Positions 37,501 through 46,661 of a stretch of DNA of 64,000 nucleotides are shown here, piece by piece; position 1 is the first letter of the stretch; the number at the start of each line of letters is the position of its first letter. The stretch is taken from positions 51,738 through 115,737 of the forward strand of contig NZ_JACJPX010000018.1 in assembly GCF_014696315.1 (NCBI RefSeq), read 5' to 3'. Source of the DNA: Calothrix membranacea FACHB-236 (GTDB lineage Bacteria; Cyanobacteriota; Cyanobacteriia; Cyanobacteriales; Nostocaceae). The translations under genes were made by a program, and so were the position numbers. Below the pieces are notes generated by a model. It ran no database searches and had not been told where the DNA came from. It saw nothing but the letters and a program-made list of their open reading frames with translations.

Positions 37501-37666
37501 CTTGGAAAGTGGGATAATCAAGCTTTAGCATTTTAACGATGATCCCTACCCCATCGTTTCTTATACCTCGATACACTAGAGAATTAGAACTTTCGTATAT
37601 CTTGTCTTGGATGGCGATACCAGGTAGAGCAATCATAAAGCAACGCTTGAGAGTATTGTCTGGCAT
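31589..37666 (-). CDS. Ser/Thr kinase-AAA ATPase-GAF-PAS-histidine kinase fusion
   Basis: A 2025-aa signalling protein. Residues about 15-280 form a protein kinase with HKDINPGN in the catalytic loop and DFG. An AAA/STAND ATPase follows at about 310-600 (Walker A GYAGIGKSAL, Walker B VIFFDDLQWAD). Next come a long helical repeat region to about 1350, a GAF domain at about 1390-1530, two PAS domains, then HisKA_3 (REIHDTLAQAF) and the ATPase (DNGQGFE, GFGLLG). This is the cyanobacterial counterpart of the fungal-type chimeric kinases. It is coupled to the NarL regulator by a 4-nt overlap. A shorter paralogue is at 48052-50772. Confidence 0.93.
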   Translation of the reverse strand: MPDNTLKRCFMIALPGIAIQDKIYESSNSLVYRGIRNDGVGIIVKMLKLDYPTFQEVTRYRQEYKITCSLNLEGVIKAYNQQDYQRTLVILLEDFGGESLEQWMHKRPDIFCPMPLSTFVGLAIALTDILGRIHAANVIHKDINPGNIVFNLDTGVVKIIDFGIATQFNRTNPTFKSPHVLEGTLAYLSPEQTGRMNRLLDYRTDFYSLGVTFYELLTGQLPFSTTDVLELVHCHIAKHPIPPKEINTTIPKPVSDIILKLMAKNAENRYQSAWGIKADLEICAEQLAEIGQISSIQLGLQDASGQFQIPQKLYGRDKEVAMLLAAFDRIACPESNPVAALANNSQTTSQTQQADNPKFQVEMMLVSGYAGIGKSALVQEIYKPITQKSGYFTSGKFDQFQRNIPYSAIADALQKLLQQLLGEPEEQLQQWRSRLLKALGNNGQLIVDVIPEVELIIGKQSPVPEVGATEAQNRFNRIFGQFIRVFCSTEHPLVIFFDDLQWADSATLRLIELIMLDEQTQSLFLIGAYRDHEVTSSHPLTVLLERLRKQGSVLQEINLAPLTLEPLSQLLAQTLHQNTDTVHSLAELVLCKTKGNPFFVNEFLRMLHRENLLTFDATRLSWQWNMGQIQAQNITDNVVELLLLKLQKLPEGTQQILRFAACVGAEFDLETLALVCKQSPQAISLDLLAAIQAELIQPLSELDENLLVQEYKFLHDRVQQAAYALMDESQKQIVHLQIGRTLLEKTLPERQPDRLFEIVDHLNHGIELVTSRPERDEIAKLNLMAGQKAKGAIAYGTAQNYLATGRAWLTASSWQTSYDLTLELYQETTEVAYLCGDFEQVEYWGAIVLQEAKTILDSVKTYEVKIQTDTAQNQPLKAINTAFQVLQQLEINFPKTLSQSDIHLELEKITNLFYEKEVESLIRLPEMTEPDKLAAMKILSSITIAAYIAVPNLMPLLVTKQVSLSIQYGNAVVSPFAYATFGLVLCGMIGNIEAGYQFGQLALRLLSQPRTHTLRARTLLSVNNFIIHRKEHARELLKPLLEGYQIGLETGDLESAAYCAYTHCFQSYANGKELAEVERDMEIYGEAIHQIKQETALTWNQIFRQVVINLMGRSTSPTQLIGEFYNEENELPKYEAANDGSTIFTVHFNKLCLCYLFSQYAQAVKNAALAETHLIRLTGAFLQPLYYFYDSLARLATYLDSSTQVQEEILKKVAVSQDNMKQWAHYAPMNYLHKYHLVEAEKARVLGQLLEAEDFYEQAIQEARENAYIQEEALAYELAAKFYLGRGREKIAQLYMKEAHYCYERWGATAKVKDLETRYPQFFAQSSGANAPLILTTTGTTSNTSQVAFDLATVMKAAQAISSEIELEQLLSALIQILIENAGAQTGCLLLENAGEWRIDAACELVEGESGRTTQVLQSTPITNRLPESIIQYVIRTHETVLLNDAMREGHFIHDPYIQNNQTQSLLCLPLLNQSKLVGVLYLENQLAGGAFTPDRTQVLNLLSTQAAIAIENAKLYSKLRASENQMAQFLEAIPVGIGIIDAMGCPYYVNQRGIELMGKGVDPAATPDQLSEVYQFYVTGTDQIYPSERLPIIRALSGECTRIDDVEIHQNNAIIPVEGWGTPVFDEQGKVAYAIVAFQDITERKQSEKLLADYNQTLEQQVTERTLLLSQEIEQRQQVENALRQSEEQRRLTMNFAYIGSWNWNILDNTVHWDDNNTRLLGVEPGEVEVSYRAWGDRVHPEDVDRVEQALTTALATHTDYEGEYRIIYPDGSIHWLVSRGRGIYNEAGQPLRMLGVTFDISEQRNAALQERKRAEAASILEERNRMAREIHDTLAQAFTGILVHMGAVSRLIATNPDAVQTHIDTVRDLARSGLTEARRSVAALRPQLLEDGDLWTALDRFISTMSSLTETHLIYDIIGTPYVLPPETENHLLRIGQEAFTNAIKYAHASEIRVELVYEPTLCFLRIKDNGQGFEVTTTTLRQGFGLLGITERAEHIGAQISIESQLGQGTEVLVTVNREAAV

Positions 37667-37699
37667 ACCTCAAACTATACAGCAATTCTAATTATAATG

Positions 37700-37738
37700 C
37701 CGTTGACAATTTACGAGCGTTCAAAGCCTGTAAAAACA
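37700..37738. repeat. Footprint of an IS end
   Basis: CAATTTACGAG(C)GTTCAAAGCCTGT closely resembles the 3' ends of the transposase genes at 39210 and 63925. About 35 bases remain. It suggests an older insertion of the same IS beside the SDR pseudogene. Confidence 0.5.
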
Positions 37739-37824
37739 TCATTATTCTGCTGAAAGGGTGAGGAATCGTTCTCCTCGATCTTTGATACTTAAGTCTGGAA
37801 TTGCAAAAACTACCAAAACAAGCA

Positions 37825-38724
37825 ATGAAAGACGATCATCGATTAGAGATGCAAGACCCCCGGCAGCAATATCCCGCTCCGCCCTTTCCCCAACAACCGC
37901 AGCCCTTACCAGGACTTGCTCAAAAGATGCAGCCCCAACCGGATCACGGTGAGCAAAGCTACATTGGATGTGGAAAGCTTGCAGGTCGCAAGGCATTGAT
38001 CACGGGATCTGATTCTAGGATTGGGCGCGCTGTTGCGATTGCATTTGCGCGAGAAGGTGCTGATGTCGCGATCTCCTATCTTAAAAGCGAGGAAGCTGAT
38101 GCTCAATAGGTCATCCAATTTATTGAACAATCAGGGCGCAAAGCGGTTGCGCTTCCCGGTGACATCACTGACGAGCATTTTTGCCAAAAGCTGGTGACAG
38201 ATGCAGTGCAATCTTTAAACGGTTTAGATATTCTCGTAAACAATGCTGGAGCACAGACATCTTACCCCTCAATTAGCGATATCACGACTGAGCATTTCGA
38301 TAAAGTGATGAAGACAAACCTCTACGCGCTATTTTGGATTACGAAAGCAGCCATTCCACATCTCAAACCCGGAGCATCGATTATTAACACCACTTCGATT
38401 CAGGCATATCAACCTTCAGCGAGTCTGCTTGACTATGCGATGACGAAAGCGGGCATTGAGAATTTCAGCAAATCTCTTGCAAAACAGATGATCGACAAGG
38501 GAGTGCGCGTTAATGCAGTCGCACCCGGCCCATTCTGGACACCGCTACAGCCGAGTGGTGGTCAGACCCAGGACAAAATCGAGAAATTTGGTTCTGAAGT
38601 TCCCCTCGGAAGACCCGGTCAGCCTGTGGAAATTGCTCCTGTGTATGTGTTGCTTGCTTCCCAAGAAGGCAGCTACATCACCGGAGAAGTTTATGGTGTA
38701 ACAGGCGGCATCGGGATTGCCTAG
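37825..38724 (+). pseudogene. SDR gene interrupted by one in-frame amber codon
   Basis: From ATG 37825 the frame runs 300 codons but has TAG at 38107-38109. Reading through gives a complete SDR of the long YghA/glucose dehydrogenase-like group: a Pro/Gln-rich N-terminus, then [23 protein letters not shown], the catalytic YAMTK and GPFWTPL. The frame is kept on both sides, so a single substitution (for example GAG to TAG) explains the break. The Gly-rich loop is also unusual, since GxxxGxG has Arg instead of the second Gly. It is probably recently inactivated, unless read through. Confidence 0.8.
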
Positions 38725-39031
38725 TTCAAAATGTTGAAACGACTCTCAATACCTTTGCTAATTTCCGAGGGTGAGTTCATTCTACAACAGAGCATGTTGG
38801 TCGATTTTGTTGGGAGAAATCCTACCATTGTTTCTCTTTGTCCGGAAAGTTTGGGATCACATACTCCCCACCATCAGGTGTACAGTAATCAGAAAAATTA
38901 GCAACGACAACAACTTGACGTGAAGCCGAGATACGGATACTGTTGGCGAAAATGTTACAAATAAAAGCTGCAACGGCAGATTGAAGGTTGTCGAATTGAA
39001 GTGAATTGAGGGTAAGCGGATTCGAGGGACT
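38725..39031. other. Intergenic, no gene seen
   Basis: There is no supported ORF, and the sequence looks like decayed coding DNA. It lies between the SDR pseudogene and a truncated reductase fragment. Confidence 0.35.
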
Positions 39032-39034
39032 ATG

Positions 39035-39194
39035 TCAAAACTGTGAAAACAGTAGATTTAATCCCTCAGTCATGGTGGGATGGGTCAAAACGCCATCACG
39101 CAAAACGGTGTAAGGCATCTGAGCTTGCATCACCATCTGTACGGTTGAAATCACTTCACCTGCTTCATGACAGAATAAGGAACATCCAAGAATC
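39035..39194 (-). pseudogene. C-terminal fragment of a pyridine-nucleotide disulfide oxidoreductase
   Basis: The minus strand encodes LGCSLFCHEAGEVISTVQM and LRDGVLTHPTMTEGLNLLF followed by a stop. This is the dimerisation-domain tail of mercuric-reductase/dihydrolipoamide dehydrogenase-like proteins; HPT is the conserved His-Pro of the active site. The fragment begins exactly where the IS terminal repeat starts (39195). The rest of the gene is not found beyond the right end of the IS, so a deletion accompanied or followed the insertion. Confidence 0.75.
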
Positions 39195-40646
39195 AATACC
39201 TCTGCCAAATTACGAGGGTTCAACGCCCGTAGAAATGGGATGAATACGTCCTAAAGAAGTAATCTTGGCAAAAATCTGGTTTAATAAAATAGGCTCAGGA
39301 ATTTCTGGAAGCATTTTTAAGATTTCATGGACATATCGAAAGCCACGATAATGAGCCTTAAGGTCAATAATGCCAGAGTCAGGATTAAGGATGCGGAAAT
39401 CAGCGAGAAGATGATGAGATAAATTAACCATAAAGAATGCTAGATTAGCAGCATTAGTCACCGCAGTTTGACCAAGATTCATAAAGTCTTCCAATCCCCA
39501 AAATTGCTTGGCATCACGGAAGCTAAACTCGATTTGAAAGCGTAGTTTGTAGTAGTCAATTATTTTCTCAGATGACAATTTTAGGTCACTAGAAAATAAA
39601 ATTACATGACTACGAGCATTAGTTTTAAGATTGGTTTTGACCAAAATAACTATATTCAGTGTTTGGGCAAATTCCTTGTGAAGGAGAGTGCATTGATAAA
39701 CATCAGTTTGGATTTCATCCTCTATACTGCTTTTACATAAATACTTGTCAGGTATGTTACGATAGTCAACATTATCACCGTATTTACGACGAGAGCGTTT
39801 ACTGGAGTCAGGATTTTCATAAGGGAAGTATAATGCTGAATCATGGCGCAACTTGGAAATTATGTGCAAGTTAACTTGCCGAGCCATCTGCAAAGCATTA
39901 TTGTTACCAAAGTGTCCATCTAGCACTAAGTAAGTAAGGGGAATAGAATCACTTAATAACTGGAAAAGCGAATTAATCATTTTCTGAATCCGTAGTAATT
40001 CAGATGTTAATATTACCTCCGTTTTATTCTTGTTCTTACTTCCTTTTGGTCGTCCACGCTTACGTTTTTCTTGAAATTTTATCTCTGGGGTTGGTGATGG
40101 GCTACTTTTTTCTACATCGCTTTTGTTCACCTGTTCTATTAGAATCGGAAATGACTGTCTTTCTTCAACGCCTACTAACGATAATGCAAAAAAAGATAGT
40201 CCTGATATCGGTTTATTTACTAGGCTAGAAAAGAATCTATCCAACCCATAAGTCTTTTTCCCGGATTTACTCACTACAACTTCGTCTCCTGCAAGCAGAT
40301 ACACTTCATTCTTACGGAACAAATGCTTGCGGAAAAATAACCAAAACAATGTAGCCCAAGGTATTACTGTATGAAAAAATCTCAAAATAGTCCGATAACT
40401 ACCACCAATGCCTGCAAGGGCGAGAAATCCCCAACATCGTGACTCGGCCGCTCATTGCTAACATAGCCAAAATTATTTGGTTCAATTGCCGCATCGTCGT
40501 AGCGTTGATCTGCGGTAGCAAGCATTGTAGCAGTGATAAGATATCGGGCATGGGCTGATTGTAGTTTTTGAGTTGTCGTTGTGAGAGACAATAACTCTAC
40601 TACATCGGCCCTCTCTCTTCATCCTCTTATTTTGGCTAAGGTATTG
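39194..40646 (-). mobile_element. Insertion sequence with 16-bp terminal inverted repeats
   Basis: The left end CAATACCTCTGCCAAA (39194-39209) and right end TTTGGCTAAGGTATTG (40631-40646) are imperfect inverted repeats with 14 of 16 matches. The element at the right window edge starts CAATACCTTAGCCAA, which confirms the terminus. The length is about 1.45 kb. No clear target duplication is visible, in line with a deletion at one flank. Confidence 0.8.
39210..40597 (-). pseudogene. DDE transposase of this IS, frameshifted
   Basis: The long frame 39210-40385 encodes the catalytic core: an LAGDEVVVSKSG stretch, LVLDGHFGNNNAL, and FQIEFSFRDAKQFWGLEDF with the catalytic Glu. The N-terminal part lies in another minus-strand frame and reads MPDILSLLQCLLPQINATTM and then MLAMSGRVTMLGISR. 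It ends where CGCCCTT at about 40425 has one extra C; without it the protein continues AGIGGSYRTILRFFHTV. So a single-base insertion splits an otherwise full transposase. It could be a programmed shift, but the site is not a typical slippery heptamer. Confidence 0.78.
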
Positions 40647-40662
40647 GGAAATAGAGGACATT

Positions 40663-41802
40663 TTACGCAGTTAGAGATGGAAATGGATAAACAGGCAGCT
40701 TGAATGCAAACATAGCACCAGTTGGTACTCTGTTCTCTGCCCAAATTATACCTCCGTGGGCTTCAATAATTTGGCGCGATAGGTAAAGCCCTAATCCAGA
40801 GCCTTTGGCTTGGCGATCGCTATGTCCTTGATAAAATTGTTCAAATAAATAAGGGAACTGTTGGGGTTGAATACCCGCACCTGTATCTAGAATCTTCACC
40901 ACTTGGTAAGAGGCTTGTCCTTCTAAAACTACTTCTACCTTTGCGCCGCGCCGGGAATGATTAATCGCATTCACTAAAAGGTTATTAAAAACTCGTTGCA
41001 GTTGCAGCGTATCACCTTGAACCCACAATGTGTGTCGCCAGTCAGAATTACCATAACTCACCGAAAGATGAACGCGACGATTGGCAGCTAATGCAATCAA
41101 ACTACTAGCGACATCTTCTGCTAAGTTGGTCAAATCTACAGGTGCTAAGTTCAGCTTTAAGCCTTCAATATCATTGCGATAAACATCTAACAAAGTTTCT
41201 ACAAGTTGTAGAGAAGTCTTATGGCTGCGTGCCATTGTGTCCAATACTTGTTGCTGGGTGGGTGAGACTGAGCCAAATTTTTCTTGCTGAAATGCTTTGA
41301 TTGTTTCAATTGCTCCCAGTAGCGGTGTTTTTAAATCATGGGTGAGTGTAGAGGCAAAATCTTCTCGCAGTTTGACTAATTCTTGTTGAGATTCCAGTTT
41401 GGCACGGGTAATGGCGATCGCTTCTTGGGAACGACGCAGGCGCTCGCTTAACACACCAGTTACAATCAAAGCCATTGCGGCGATCACGCGACTGGCAACT
41501 GTGGATGTTTTAATAACTTCACCCCCTGGCAAGAAAATATTTAAAATCGTTAAGAAAACTGCGATCGTTGTCGCTCCAAAGGTTGCAGTCCCCCCGAACC
41601 ATGAGTTCGTCAATAATATTGGCCCCGTATAAAAGTAGCCAAACACATACTCTGTAGGTGTAGTAAACTCCAACAGCACGACAGTTACAAACAGCCCTAA
41701 CATGACTAGCAATCTACTCAATCGTGAGTTTTTAGTCAGAAGTTTCGTATGAAGTAGAAGCATTGAGAATATATTTTTAGTCATGGAGGCTGTTAATTCC
41801 AT
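40663..41802 (-). CDS. Membrane-anchored sensor histidine kinase
   Basis: A 379-aa kinase. Four hydrophobic segments in the first 120 residues have almost no periplasmic loop. A short coiled segment follows, then the phosphoacceptor LTHDLKTPLLGAIE and an ATPase domain with NLLVNAINHS, DTGAGIQPQ and GSGLGLYLS. It stands alone, divergent from kdpA across a 564-bp spacer. The cyanobacterial kdp operon here lacks a KdpD, so this kinase might sense the membrane or K+ state for kdp, but this is inference. The start could also be Met7. Confidence 0.88.
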   Translation of the reverse strand: MELTASMTKNIFSMLLLHTKLLTKNSRLSRLLVMLGLFVTVVLLEFTTPTEYVFGYFYTGPILLTNSWFGGTATFGATTIAVFLTILNIFLPGGEVIKTSTVASRVIAAMALIVTGVLSERLRRSQEAIAITRAKLESQQELVKLREDFASTLTHDLKTPLLGAIETIKAFQQEKFGSVSPTQQQVLDTMARSHKTSLQLVETLLDVYRNDIEGLKLNLAPVDLTNLAEDVASSLIALAANRRVHLSVSYGNSDWRHTLWVQGDTLQLQRVFNNLLVNAINHSRRGAKVEVVLEGQASYQVVKILDTGAGIQPQQFPYLFEQFYQGHSDRQAKGSGLGLYLSRQIIEAHGGIIWAENRVPTGAMFAFKLPVYPFPSLTA

Positions 41803-42366
41803 GATAAATAATTAAATTCTAATATTCAACTTAGGAGAATTTACTTAATTCTTAACAGCCGAGATAACGTTTAGATAAAAATATATTTGGTTTAGAGATT
41901 AAGTATATTTGGTGCGCCTGAAATTGAACGGTAAAACTATAATTAGAAAGTTATTTATTTTAAGTTAATCAAAATAAATTGTCATAAATAAAACATAAAA
42001 CCCTTTTAGGCAAAACTAGCGTTTAGAGAAAAAATAAACATCCTAAACGTTTGTATATATTTTACCTAAACGCTAAATATAGAAAAATAAACGCTTTATC
42101 AAGAAAAAATAAGCCTATTTTTATATCTTCTATGTCTTGTCTTCATTCTCAAATCAATGAGATTATGTAAATAAATTGATACAAACAATTGCAAACAAAC
42201 CCTATGTCTATGTATAGCAACTCAAGGAATTAGTATTAACTCCTCCGATCAAAAGAGAGTATTTGATGAAATTGAAAGGTTATGACTTATGTCTGAGCTT
42301 CATTAATACTCAATATTCCAATAGTTTTGTGCATTCTTTATTACAAATAATCAATTCGTATAACTC
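41803..42366. promoter_or_regulatory. kdp upstream region with repeated CTAAACG(C/T)T boxes
   Basis: This 564-bp A/T-rich spacer lies between the kinase and kdpA. A perfect 10-bp inverted repeat pairs TAGCGTTTAG (42017-42026) with CTAAACGCTA (42066-42075). Further copies of the core are AACGTTTAG (41866-41874) and CTAAACGTT (42043-42051), with a partial AAACGCT near 42090. The arrangement suggests an operator for a dimeric regulator acting on kdp or the kinase. No -10/-35 could be fixed. Confidence 0.5.
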
Positions 42367-44112
42367 ATGCTACAAGGATGGCTACAAATAGCATTAACGC
42401 TACTAATTGTCGTAGCAATAACTCCATTTTTTGGGCGATATATGGCGCGTGTCTACCAAGAACAACGCACTTTGCTCGACCCAATTTTGAACCCTGTGGA
42501 GCGATTAGTTTATGCTCTGATTGGTGTTGCCACTAAAGAAAATATGACAGGTTGGCAGTATGCCAGAGCCATACTATACAGCAATGTAGTGATGGGAGTG
42601 TTTGTTTTTTTGCTGATCCTCAATCAAGGATGGTTGCCCCTCAATCCTACTAATTTAGGTGCGCCAACTTGGGATACAGCATTACACACTGCTATTTCCT
42701 TTATTACTAATACCAACCAACAGCACTACTCAGGGGAAACCTACTTAAGTTATGGTAGTCAAATGTTTGGGCTGGGATTTCATATGTTTACCTCAGCCGC
42801 AACAGGAATTTGTGTAGCTATTGCCTTTATTCGTGGGTTAACTGGTAGACCATTAGGCAACTTTTATGTAGACATAACCCGCAGTATTACCAGAGTTTTG
42901 CTGCCTATTTGTGTTGTCGGTGGGATTGCGCTGATGGCGGCTGGTGTTCCCGAAACTTTAGCAGGGCCAGTTGTCATTCCTACCTTAGAAGACCCTAACA
43001 TTAGTCAGGCGATCGCACGCGGCCCGGTGGCTCATTTTGAAATCATCAAAGAACTAGGAGAAAACGGCGGCGGCTTTTTTGGCATCAACTCAGCACATCC
43101 CTTTGAAAATCCCAACGGCTTGACAAACTTAATTGAGATTGTGGCGTTGCTGTCGATTCCCACATCTTTAATTTACACTTTCGGTTTGTTTGCCAATAAT
43201 AAGAAACAAGCTTGGTTAGTTTATGGCATGGTGGGTGTTATTTACGTAACATTTATTATCATCACAGCCATTGGTGAATATAACGGCAACCCGGCTGTCA
43301 ATGCACTATTGGGAAGTACACAACCGAACTTAGAAGGAAAAGAAGTCAGGTTTGGTTGGGCGCAGTCTGCACTGTTCGCTGTTAGTACAACCGGCACAAT
43401 GACTGGTGCAGTTAATAGTATGCACGATTCATTCATGCCCAACGGTGGTTTTGTCACCTTATCGAATATGTTCTTACAAATTGTCTGGGGTGGACAAGGA
43501 ACCGGAACAGCTTACTTGTTCACTTATCTAATTTTGGCAGTATTTGCAACGGGTTTAATGGTAGGACGCACACCAGAATTTCTCGGACGCAAAATAGAAA
43601 AGCGCGAAGTGGTGCTTGCGAGTTTTTTGATTCTGTTAGTTCATCCCATCGCCATTATGATTCCGGCGGGAATTACCCTAGCATTTCCTGAGCAATTATC
43701 AGGCATTAGTAATCCAGGCTTTCACGGCTTTGCTCAAGTCATTTATGAATATGCCTCGGCTGCGGCTAACAACGGTTCGGGATTTGAAGGCTTAGGTGAT
43801 GGACAGCCTTCACCATTAGCTATTGCAGCCGGCGCACAACCAACAATTACAGGTTTGTGGTGGAACCTCAGTGCTTGCTTTAGTCTTCTCGCCGGACGCT
43901 ACATCCCCATTATCGGTTTGCTGTTATTAGCAGATAGTATGTCCCGAAAACAACAAGTTCCTTTCACCGCAGGCACATTGCGAACCGACACCGGATTATT
44001 TACAGGCGTAACCGCAGGCGTAATTTTAATCCTCGGCGCACTGACATTCTTCCCAGTCCTAGCATTCGGCCCCATCGGTGAAGCTTTCTTAATTGGGAGA
44101 GGAATTGGATAA
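42367..44112 (+). CDS. kdpA: K+-transporting ATPase, potassium-binding subunit
   Basis: A 581-aa multi-pass membrane protein. The N-terminus [20 protein letters not shown] and the pore segments with [33 protein letters not shown] and [15 protein letters not shown] match KdpA, which forms the K+ selectivity path of the KdpFABC pump. It is the first gene of kdpA-B-F-C. A 21-bp repeat array of about 250 bp separates it from kdpB. Expression is normally induced by low K+ or osmotic stress. Confidence 0.96.
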   Translation: MLQGWLQIALTLLIVVAITPFFGRYMARVYQEQRTLLDPILNPVERLVYALIGVATKENMTGWQYARAILYSNVVMGVFVFLLILNQGWLPLNPTNLGAPTWDTALHTAISFITNTNQQHYSGETYLSYGSQMFGLGFHMFTSAATGICVAIAFIRGLTGRPLGNFYVDITRSITRVLLPICVVGGIALMAAGVPETLAGPVVIPTLEDPNISQAIARGPVAHFEIIKELGENGGGFFGINSAHPFENPNGLTNLIEIVALLSIPTSLIYTFGLFANNKKQAWLVYGMVGVIYVTFIIITAIGEYNGNPAVNALLGSTQPNLEGKEVRFGWAQSALFAVSTTGTMTGAVNSMHDSFMPNGGFVTLSNMFLQIVWGGQGTGTAYLFTYLILAVFATGLMVGRTPEFLGRKIEKREVVLASFLILLVHPIAIMIPAGITLAFPEQLSGISNPGFHGFAQVIYEYASAAANNGSGFEGLGDGQPSPLAIAAGAQPTITGLWWNLSACFSLLAGRYIPIIGLLLLADSMSRKQQVPFTAGTLRTDTGLFTGVTAGVILILGALTFFPVLAFGPIGEAFLIGRGIG

Positions 44113-44138
44113 ATGGGGATTGGGCATTGGAGATTAAA

Positions 44139-44400
44139 GGTGCAATTTCCGGCATCAAAGGTGCAACTTTCAGGTTTAAAGGTGCAATTTCCGGCATCGA
44201 AGGTGCAACTTTTAGGCTCAAAGGCTCAACTTCGAGCTTCAACGGTGCAACTTTCAGCCTCAAAGGCTCAACTTCGAGCTTCAAAGGCTCAACTTTCAGG
44301 CTCAAAGGCTTAACTTCGAGCTTCAAAGGCTCAACTTTCAGGCTCAAAGGCTTAACTTCGAGCTTCAAAGGTTCAACTTTCAAGCTCAAAGGCTCAAAAG
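44139..44400 (+). repeat. Twelve 21-bp tandem repeats between kdpA and kdpB
   Basis: Units begin GGTGCAA, GGCTCAA or GGCTTAA every 21 bp from 44139 to 44390, with a partial 13th unit. Two alternating subtypes (...CTTTCAGGCTCAAA and ...CTTCGAGCTTCAAA) give a 42-bp higher-order period in the second half. Because 21 is a multiple of three and the unit lacks stops, frames stay open on both strands. The plus strand reads KGSTFRL KGLTSSF heptads (44127-44435) and the minus strand reads EPLSLKV EPLKLEV heptads (44000-44407). I see no ribosome-binding site that supports translation of either. Confidence 0.9.
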
Positions 44401-44485
44401 ACATCATAAATTTACAACACAGTTTGTCTGGCTAATTTCTCCCCTACCTCCCTTATCTCCCTCATCTCCTCAGTTCGCATAATTT

Positions 44486-46639
44486 ATGACTACTAACATA
44501 AACTCAACCCCTTCACCCCGTCCGCCCCGTGTTCCCCAAGGAACGCGTGACTCACGCAGACATACTCCCAAGGCAGATATGCGGGGGCTTTATCAAAGAG
44601 CAATCAAAGAATCATTTGTCAAGCTTAATCCTCGAATTGCCGTCAAAAACCCAGTCATGTTTGTGGTTTGGGTGGGAACAATCGTCACTTTTCTGGTGAC
44701 TGTTAACCCTAATTTATTTGGCACAATACAGGCAGATGTTAACCAGCAACGCTTGTTAAATGGCTTAATTACCCTAATTCTGTTTTTTACAGTTCTGTTT
44801 GCTAACTTTGCCGAAGCAGTTGCCGAAGGTAGAGGTAAAGCACAGGCAGATTCTTTGAAGTCAACCCGTTCCGATACTATTGCTCGTAAAGTTCTGCCCG
44901 ATGGTACGATTCAGCAAGTTAATTCCACAGAATTACACCGCAACGATTTGGTGAAAGTTATTGCCAATGACATGATTCCTGCCGATGGCGAAGTCATTCA
45001 AGGTATCGGTTCGGTGGATGAGTCAGCAATTACTGGGGAATCTGCCCCTGTGCTGAAGCAACCAGGTACAGATATTGCTAGTTCTGTAACCGGAGGGACG
45101 CGCTTACTTTCAGATGAATTAACAATTCGCATCACCGCCGATCCTGGTCAGGGCTTTATTGACCGGATGATTGCTCTTGTGGAGGGGGCCGAACGGACAA
45201 AAACACCTAACGAAATTGCCCTGACAGTATTGTTAGCCGTACTGACGCAAGTTTTCTTAATTGTCGTCGCTACCATGCCTCCCTTTGTTAATTACATCGC
45301 TAACTTTATCAGTACCGTGTTTGGGGCAGAAGCAGCAAACAGTTTGCGTGCAGGTGCTAGCGTTGCTATTTTGATTTCGCTATTGGTAGCTTTAATACCC
45401 ACAACTATCGGTGGTTTACTCAGTGCCATTGGTATTGCTGGGATGGATAGAGTTGCCCAATTTAATGTTATTGCTACCTCTGGACGTGCTGTAGAAGCAT
45501 GCGGCGATATCAACGCATTAGTGCTGGATAAAACAGGTACAATTACCTTGGGAAACCGCATGGCTGATGAGTTTATCCCGGTAAACAGTTACTCCGTTGC
45601 AGATGTGGCACGAGTGGCCCTAGCCGCCAGTGTATTCGATGAAACACCAGAAGGCAGGTCAATTGTCAAACTAGCCGAAAGTTCTGGCGTGAAAACTGAT
45701 TTTGACCTGAAACAAGCCGAAGGTGTGGAATTTTCTGCCAAAACTCGCATGAGTGGTACTAACTTACCTAATGGGAAGGAAATTCGTAAAGGAGCAGTGG
45801 ATGCAATTAAAGGCTTTGTCCGTTCTCGTGGTGGTCGAATTGCTGATGATGTAGATACAGCTTACGAGCGAGTTTCCCGCTTAGGTGGTACACCCTTAGC
45901 AGTCTGCCAAGATGACCAAATTTTTGGTGTTATTTATCTCAAAGATATTGTCAAACCTGGCTTACGAGAAAGATTCGACCAATTGCGGCGTATGGGTGTG
46001 AAGACTATCATGCTCACAGGTGATAATCGCATTACTGCCAGTGTCATTGCTGAAGAAGCCGGAGTTGATGATTTTATTGCCGAGGCTACACCAGAAGACA
46101 AGATTAGTGTGATTCGTAACGAACAGTCTCAAGGTAAGCTGGTGGCAATGACTGGTGATGGTACTAACGATGCACCTGCATTAGCTCAAGCTAACGTGGG
46201 TGTGGCGATGAACTCTGGTACGCAAGCCGCCAAAGAAGCTGCTAATATGGTGGACTTAGATTCTGACCCCACCAAGTTGATTGATTTGGTGACTATTGGG
46301 AAACAATTACTCATTACCCGTGGGGCGTTAACAACTTTCTCCATTGCCAACGATATTGCTAAGTATTTCGCCATTATCCCGACTATCTTTGCGGCGGCTG
46401 GCATTGGCGCACTTAACATTATGGGCTTAAAAAGCGCCCAATCTGCAATTATCTCAGCCTTAATTTATAACGCTTTGATTATTCCCATACTCATTCCTCT
46501 TGCACTTAAAGGCGTAAAATTCCGTCCCTTGACAGCAGATCAACTATTGAAACGTAACATCCTGATTTATGGTTTGGGCGGCATTATTGCACCTTTCATT
46601 GCCATCAAACTCATCGATGTCATTTTACCTTTGTCTTAA
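44486..46639 (+). CDS. kdpB: K+-transporting ATPase, catalytic P-type subunit
   Basis: A 717-aa P-type ATPase. The phosphorylation motif DKTGTITLG is near residue 350, the actuator motif AITGESAPV near 185, and the hinge [11 protein letters not shown] near 560. It is about 35 residues longer than E. coli KdpB because of a Ser/Pro/Arg-rich N-terminal extension. It hydrolyses ATP to drive K+ uptake through KdpA. It lies 50-370 bp after kdpA, depending on how the repeat array is counted, and 22 bp before kdpF. Confidence 0.97.
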   Translation: MTTNINSTPSPRPPRVPQGTRDSRRHTPKADMRGLYQRAIKESFVKLNPRIAVKNPVMFVVWVGTIVTFLVTVNPNLFGTIQADVNQQRLLNGLITLILFFTVLFANFAEAVAEGRGKAQADSLKSTRSDTIARKVLPDGTIQQVNSTELHRNDLVKVIANDMIPADGEVIQGIGSVDESAITGESAPVLKQPGTDIASSVTGGTRLLSDELTIRITADPGQGFIDRMIALVEGAERTKTPNEIALTVLLAVLTQVFLIVVATMPPFVNYIANFISTVFGAEAANSLRAGASVAILISLLVALIPTTIGGLLSAIGIAGMDRVAQFNVIATSGRAVEACGDINALVLDKTGTITLGNRMADEFIPVNSYSVADVARVALAASVFDETPEGRSIVKLAESSGVKTDFDLKQAEGVEFSAKTRMSGTNLPNGKEIRKGAVDAIKGFVRSRGGRIADDVDTAYERVSRLGGTPLAVCQDDQIFGVIYLKDIVKPGLRERFDQLRRMGVKTIMLTGDNRITASVIAEEAGVDDFIAEATPEDKISVIRNEQSQGKLVAMTGDGTNDAPALAQANVGVAMNSGTQAAKEAANMVDLDSDPTKLIDLVTIGKQLLITRGALTTFSIANDIAKYFAIIPTIFAAAGIGALNIMGLKSAQSAIISALIYNALIIPILIPLALKGVKFRPLTADQLLKRNILIYGLGGIIAPFIAIKLIDVILPLS

Positions 46640-46661
46640 TTTCTAGTTACTCAAAACTACT

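Noticed and set aside
31589..37666. STAND/AAA-type antiphage defence protein
   Set aside because: The AAA domain is part of a standard cyanobacterial Ser/Thr kinase-histidine kinase fusion coupled to a NarL regulator.
40382..40591. 69-codon minus-strand ORF next to the IS transposase
   Set aside because: The true transposase N-terminus is in a different frame of the same strand, so this is a shadow.
44139..44400. Possible CRISPR array
   Set aside because: Units are contiguous 21-bp repeats with no spacers, and there are no cas genes nearby.
44000..44407. 135-codon minus-strand ORF over the kdpA end and the 21-bp repeats
   Set aside because: It overlaps the kdpA coding end, has no ribosome-binding site, and is explained by the stop-free 21-bp unit; kept only as part of the repeat finding.
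44417..44470. Seventh copy of the direct-repeat promoter upstream of kdpB
   Set aside because: TTTCTCCCCTACCTCCC is only a CT-rich run; the second half-site, GATT and the -10 spacing are absent.
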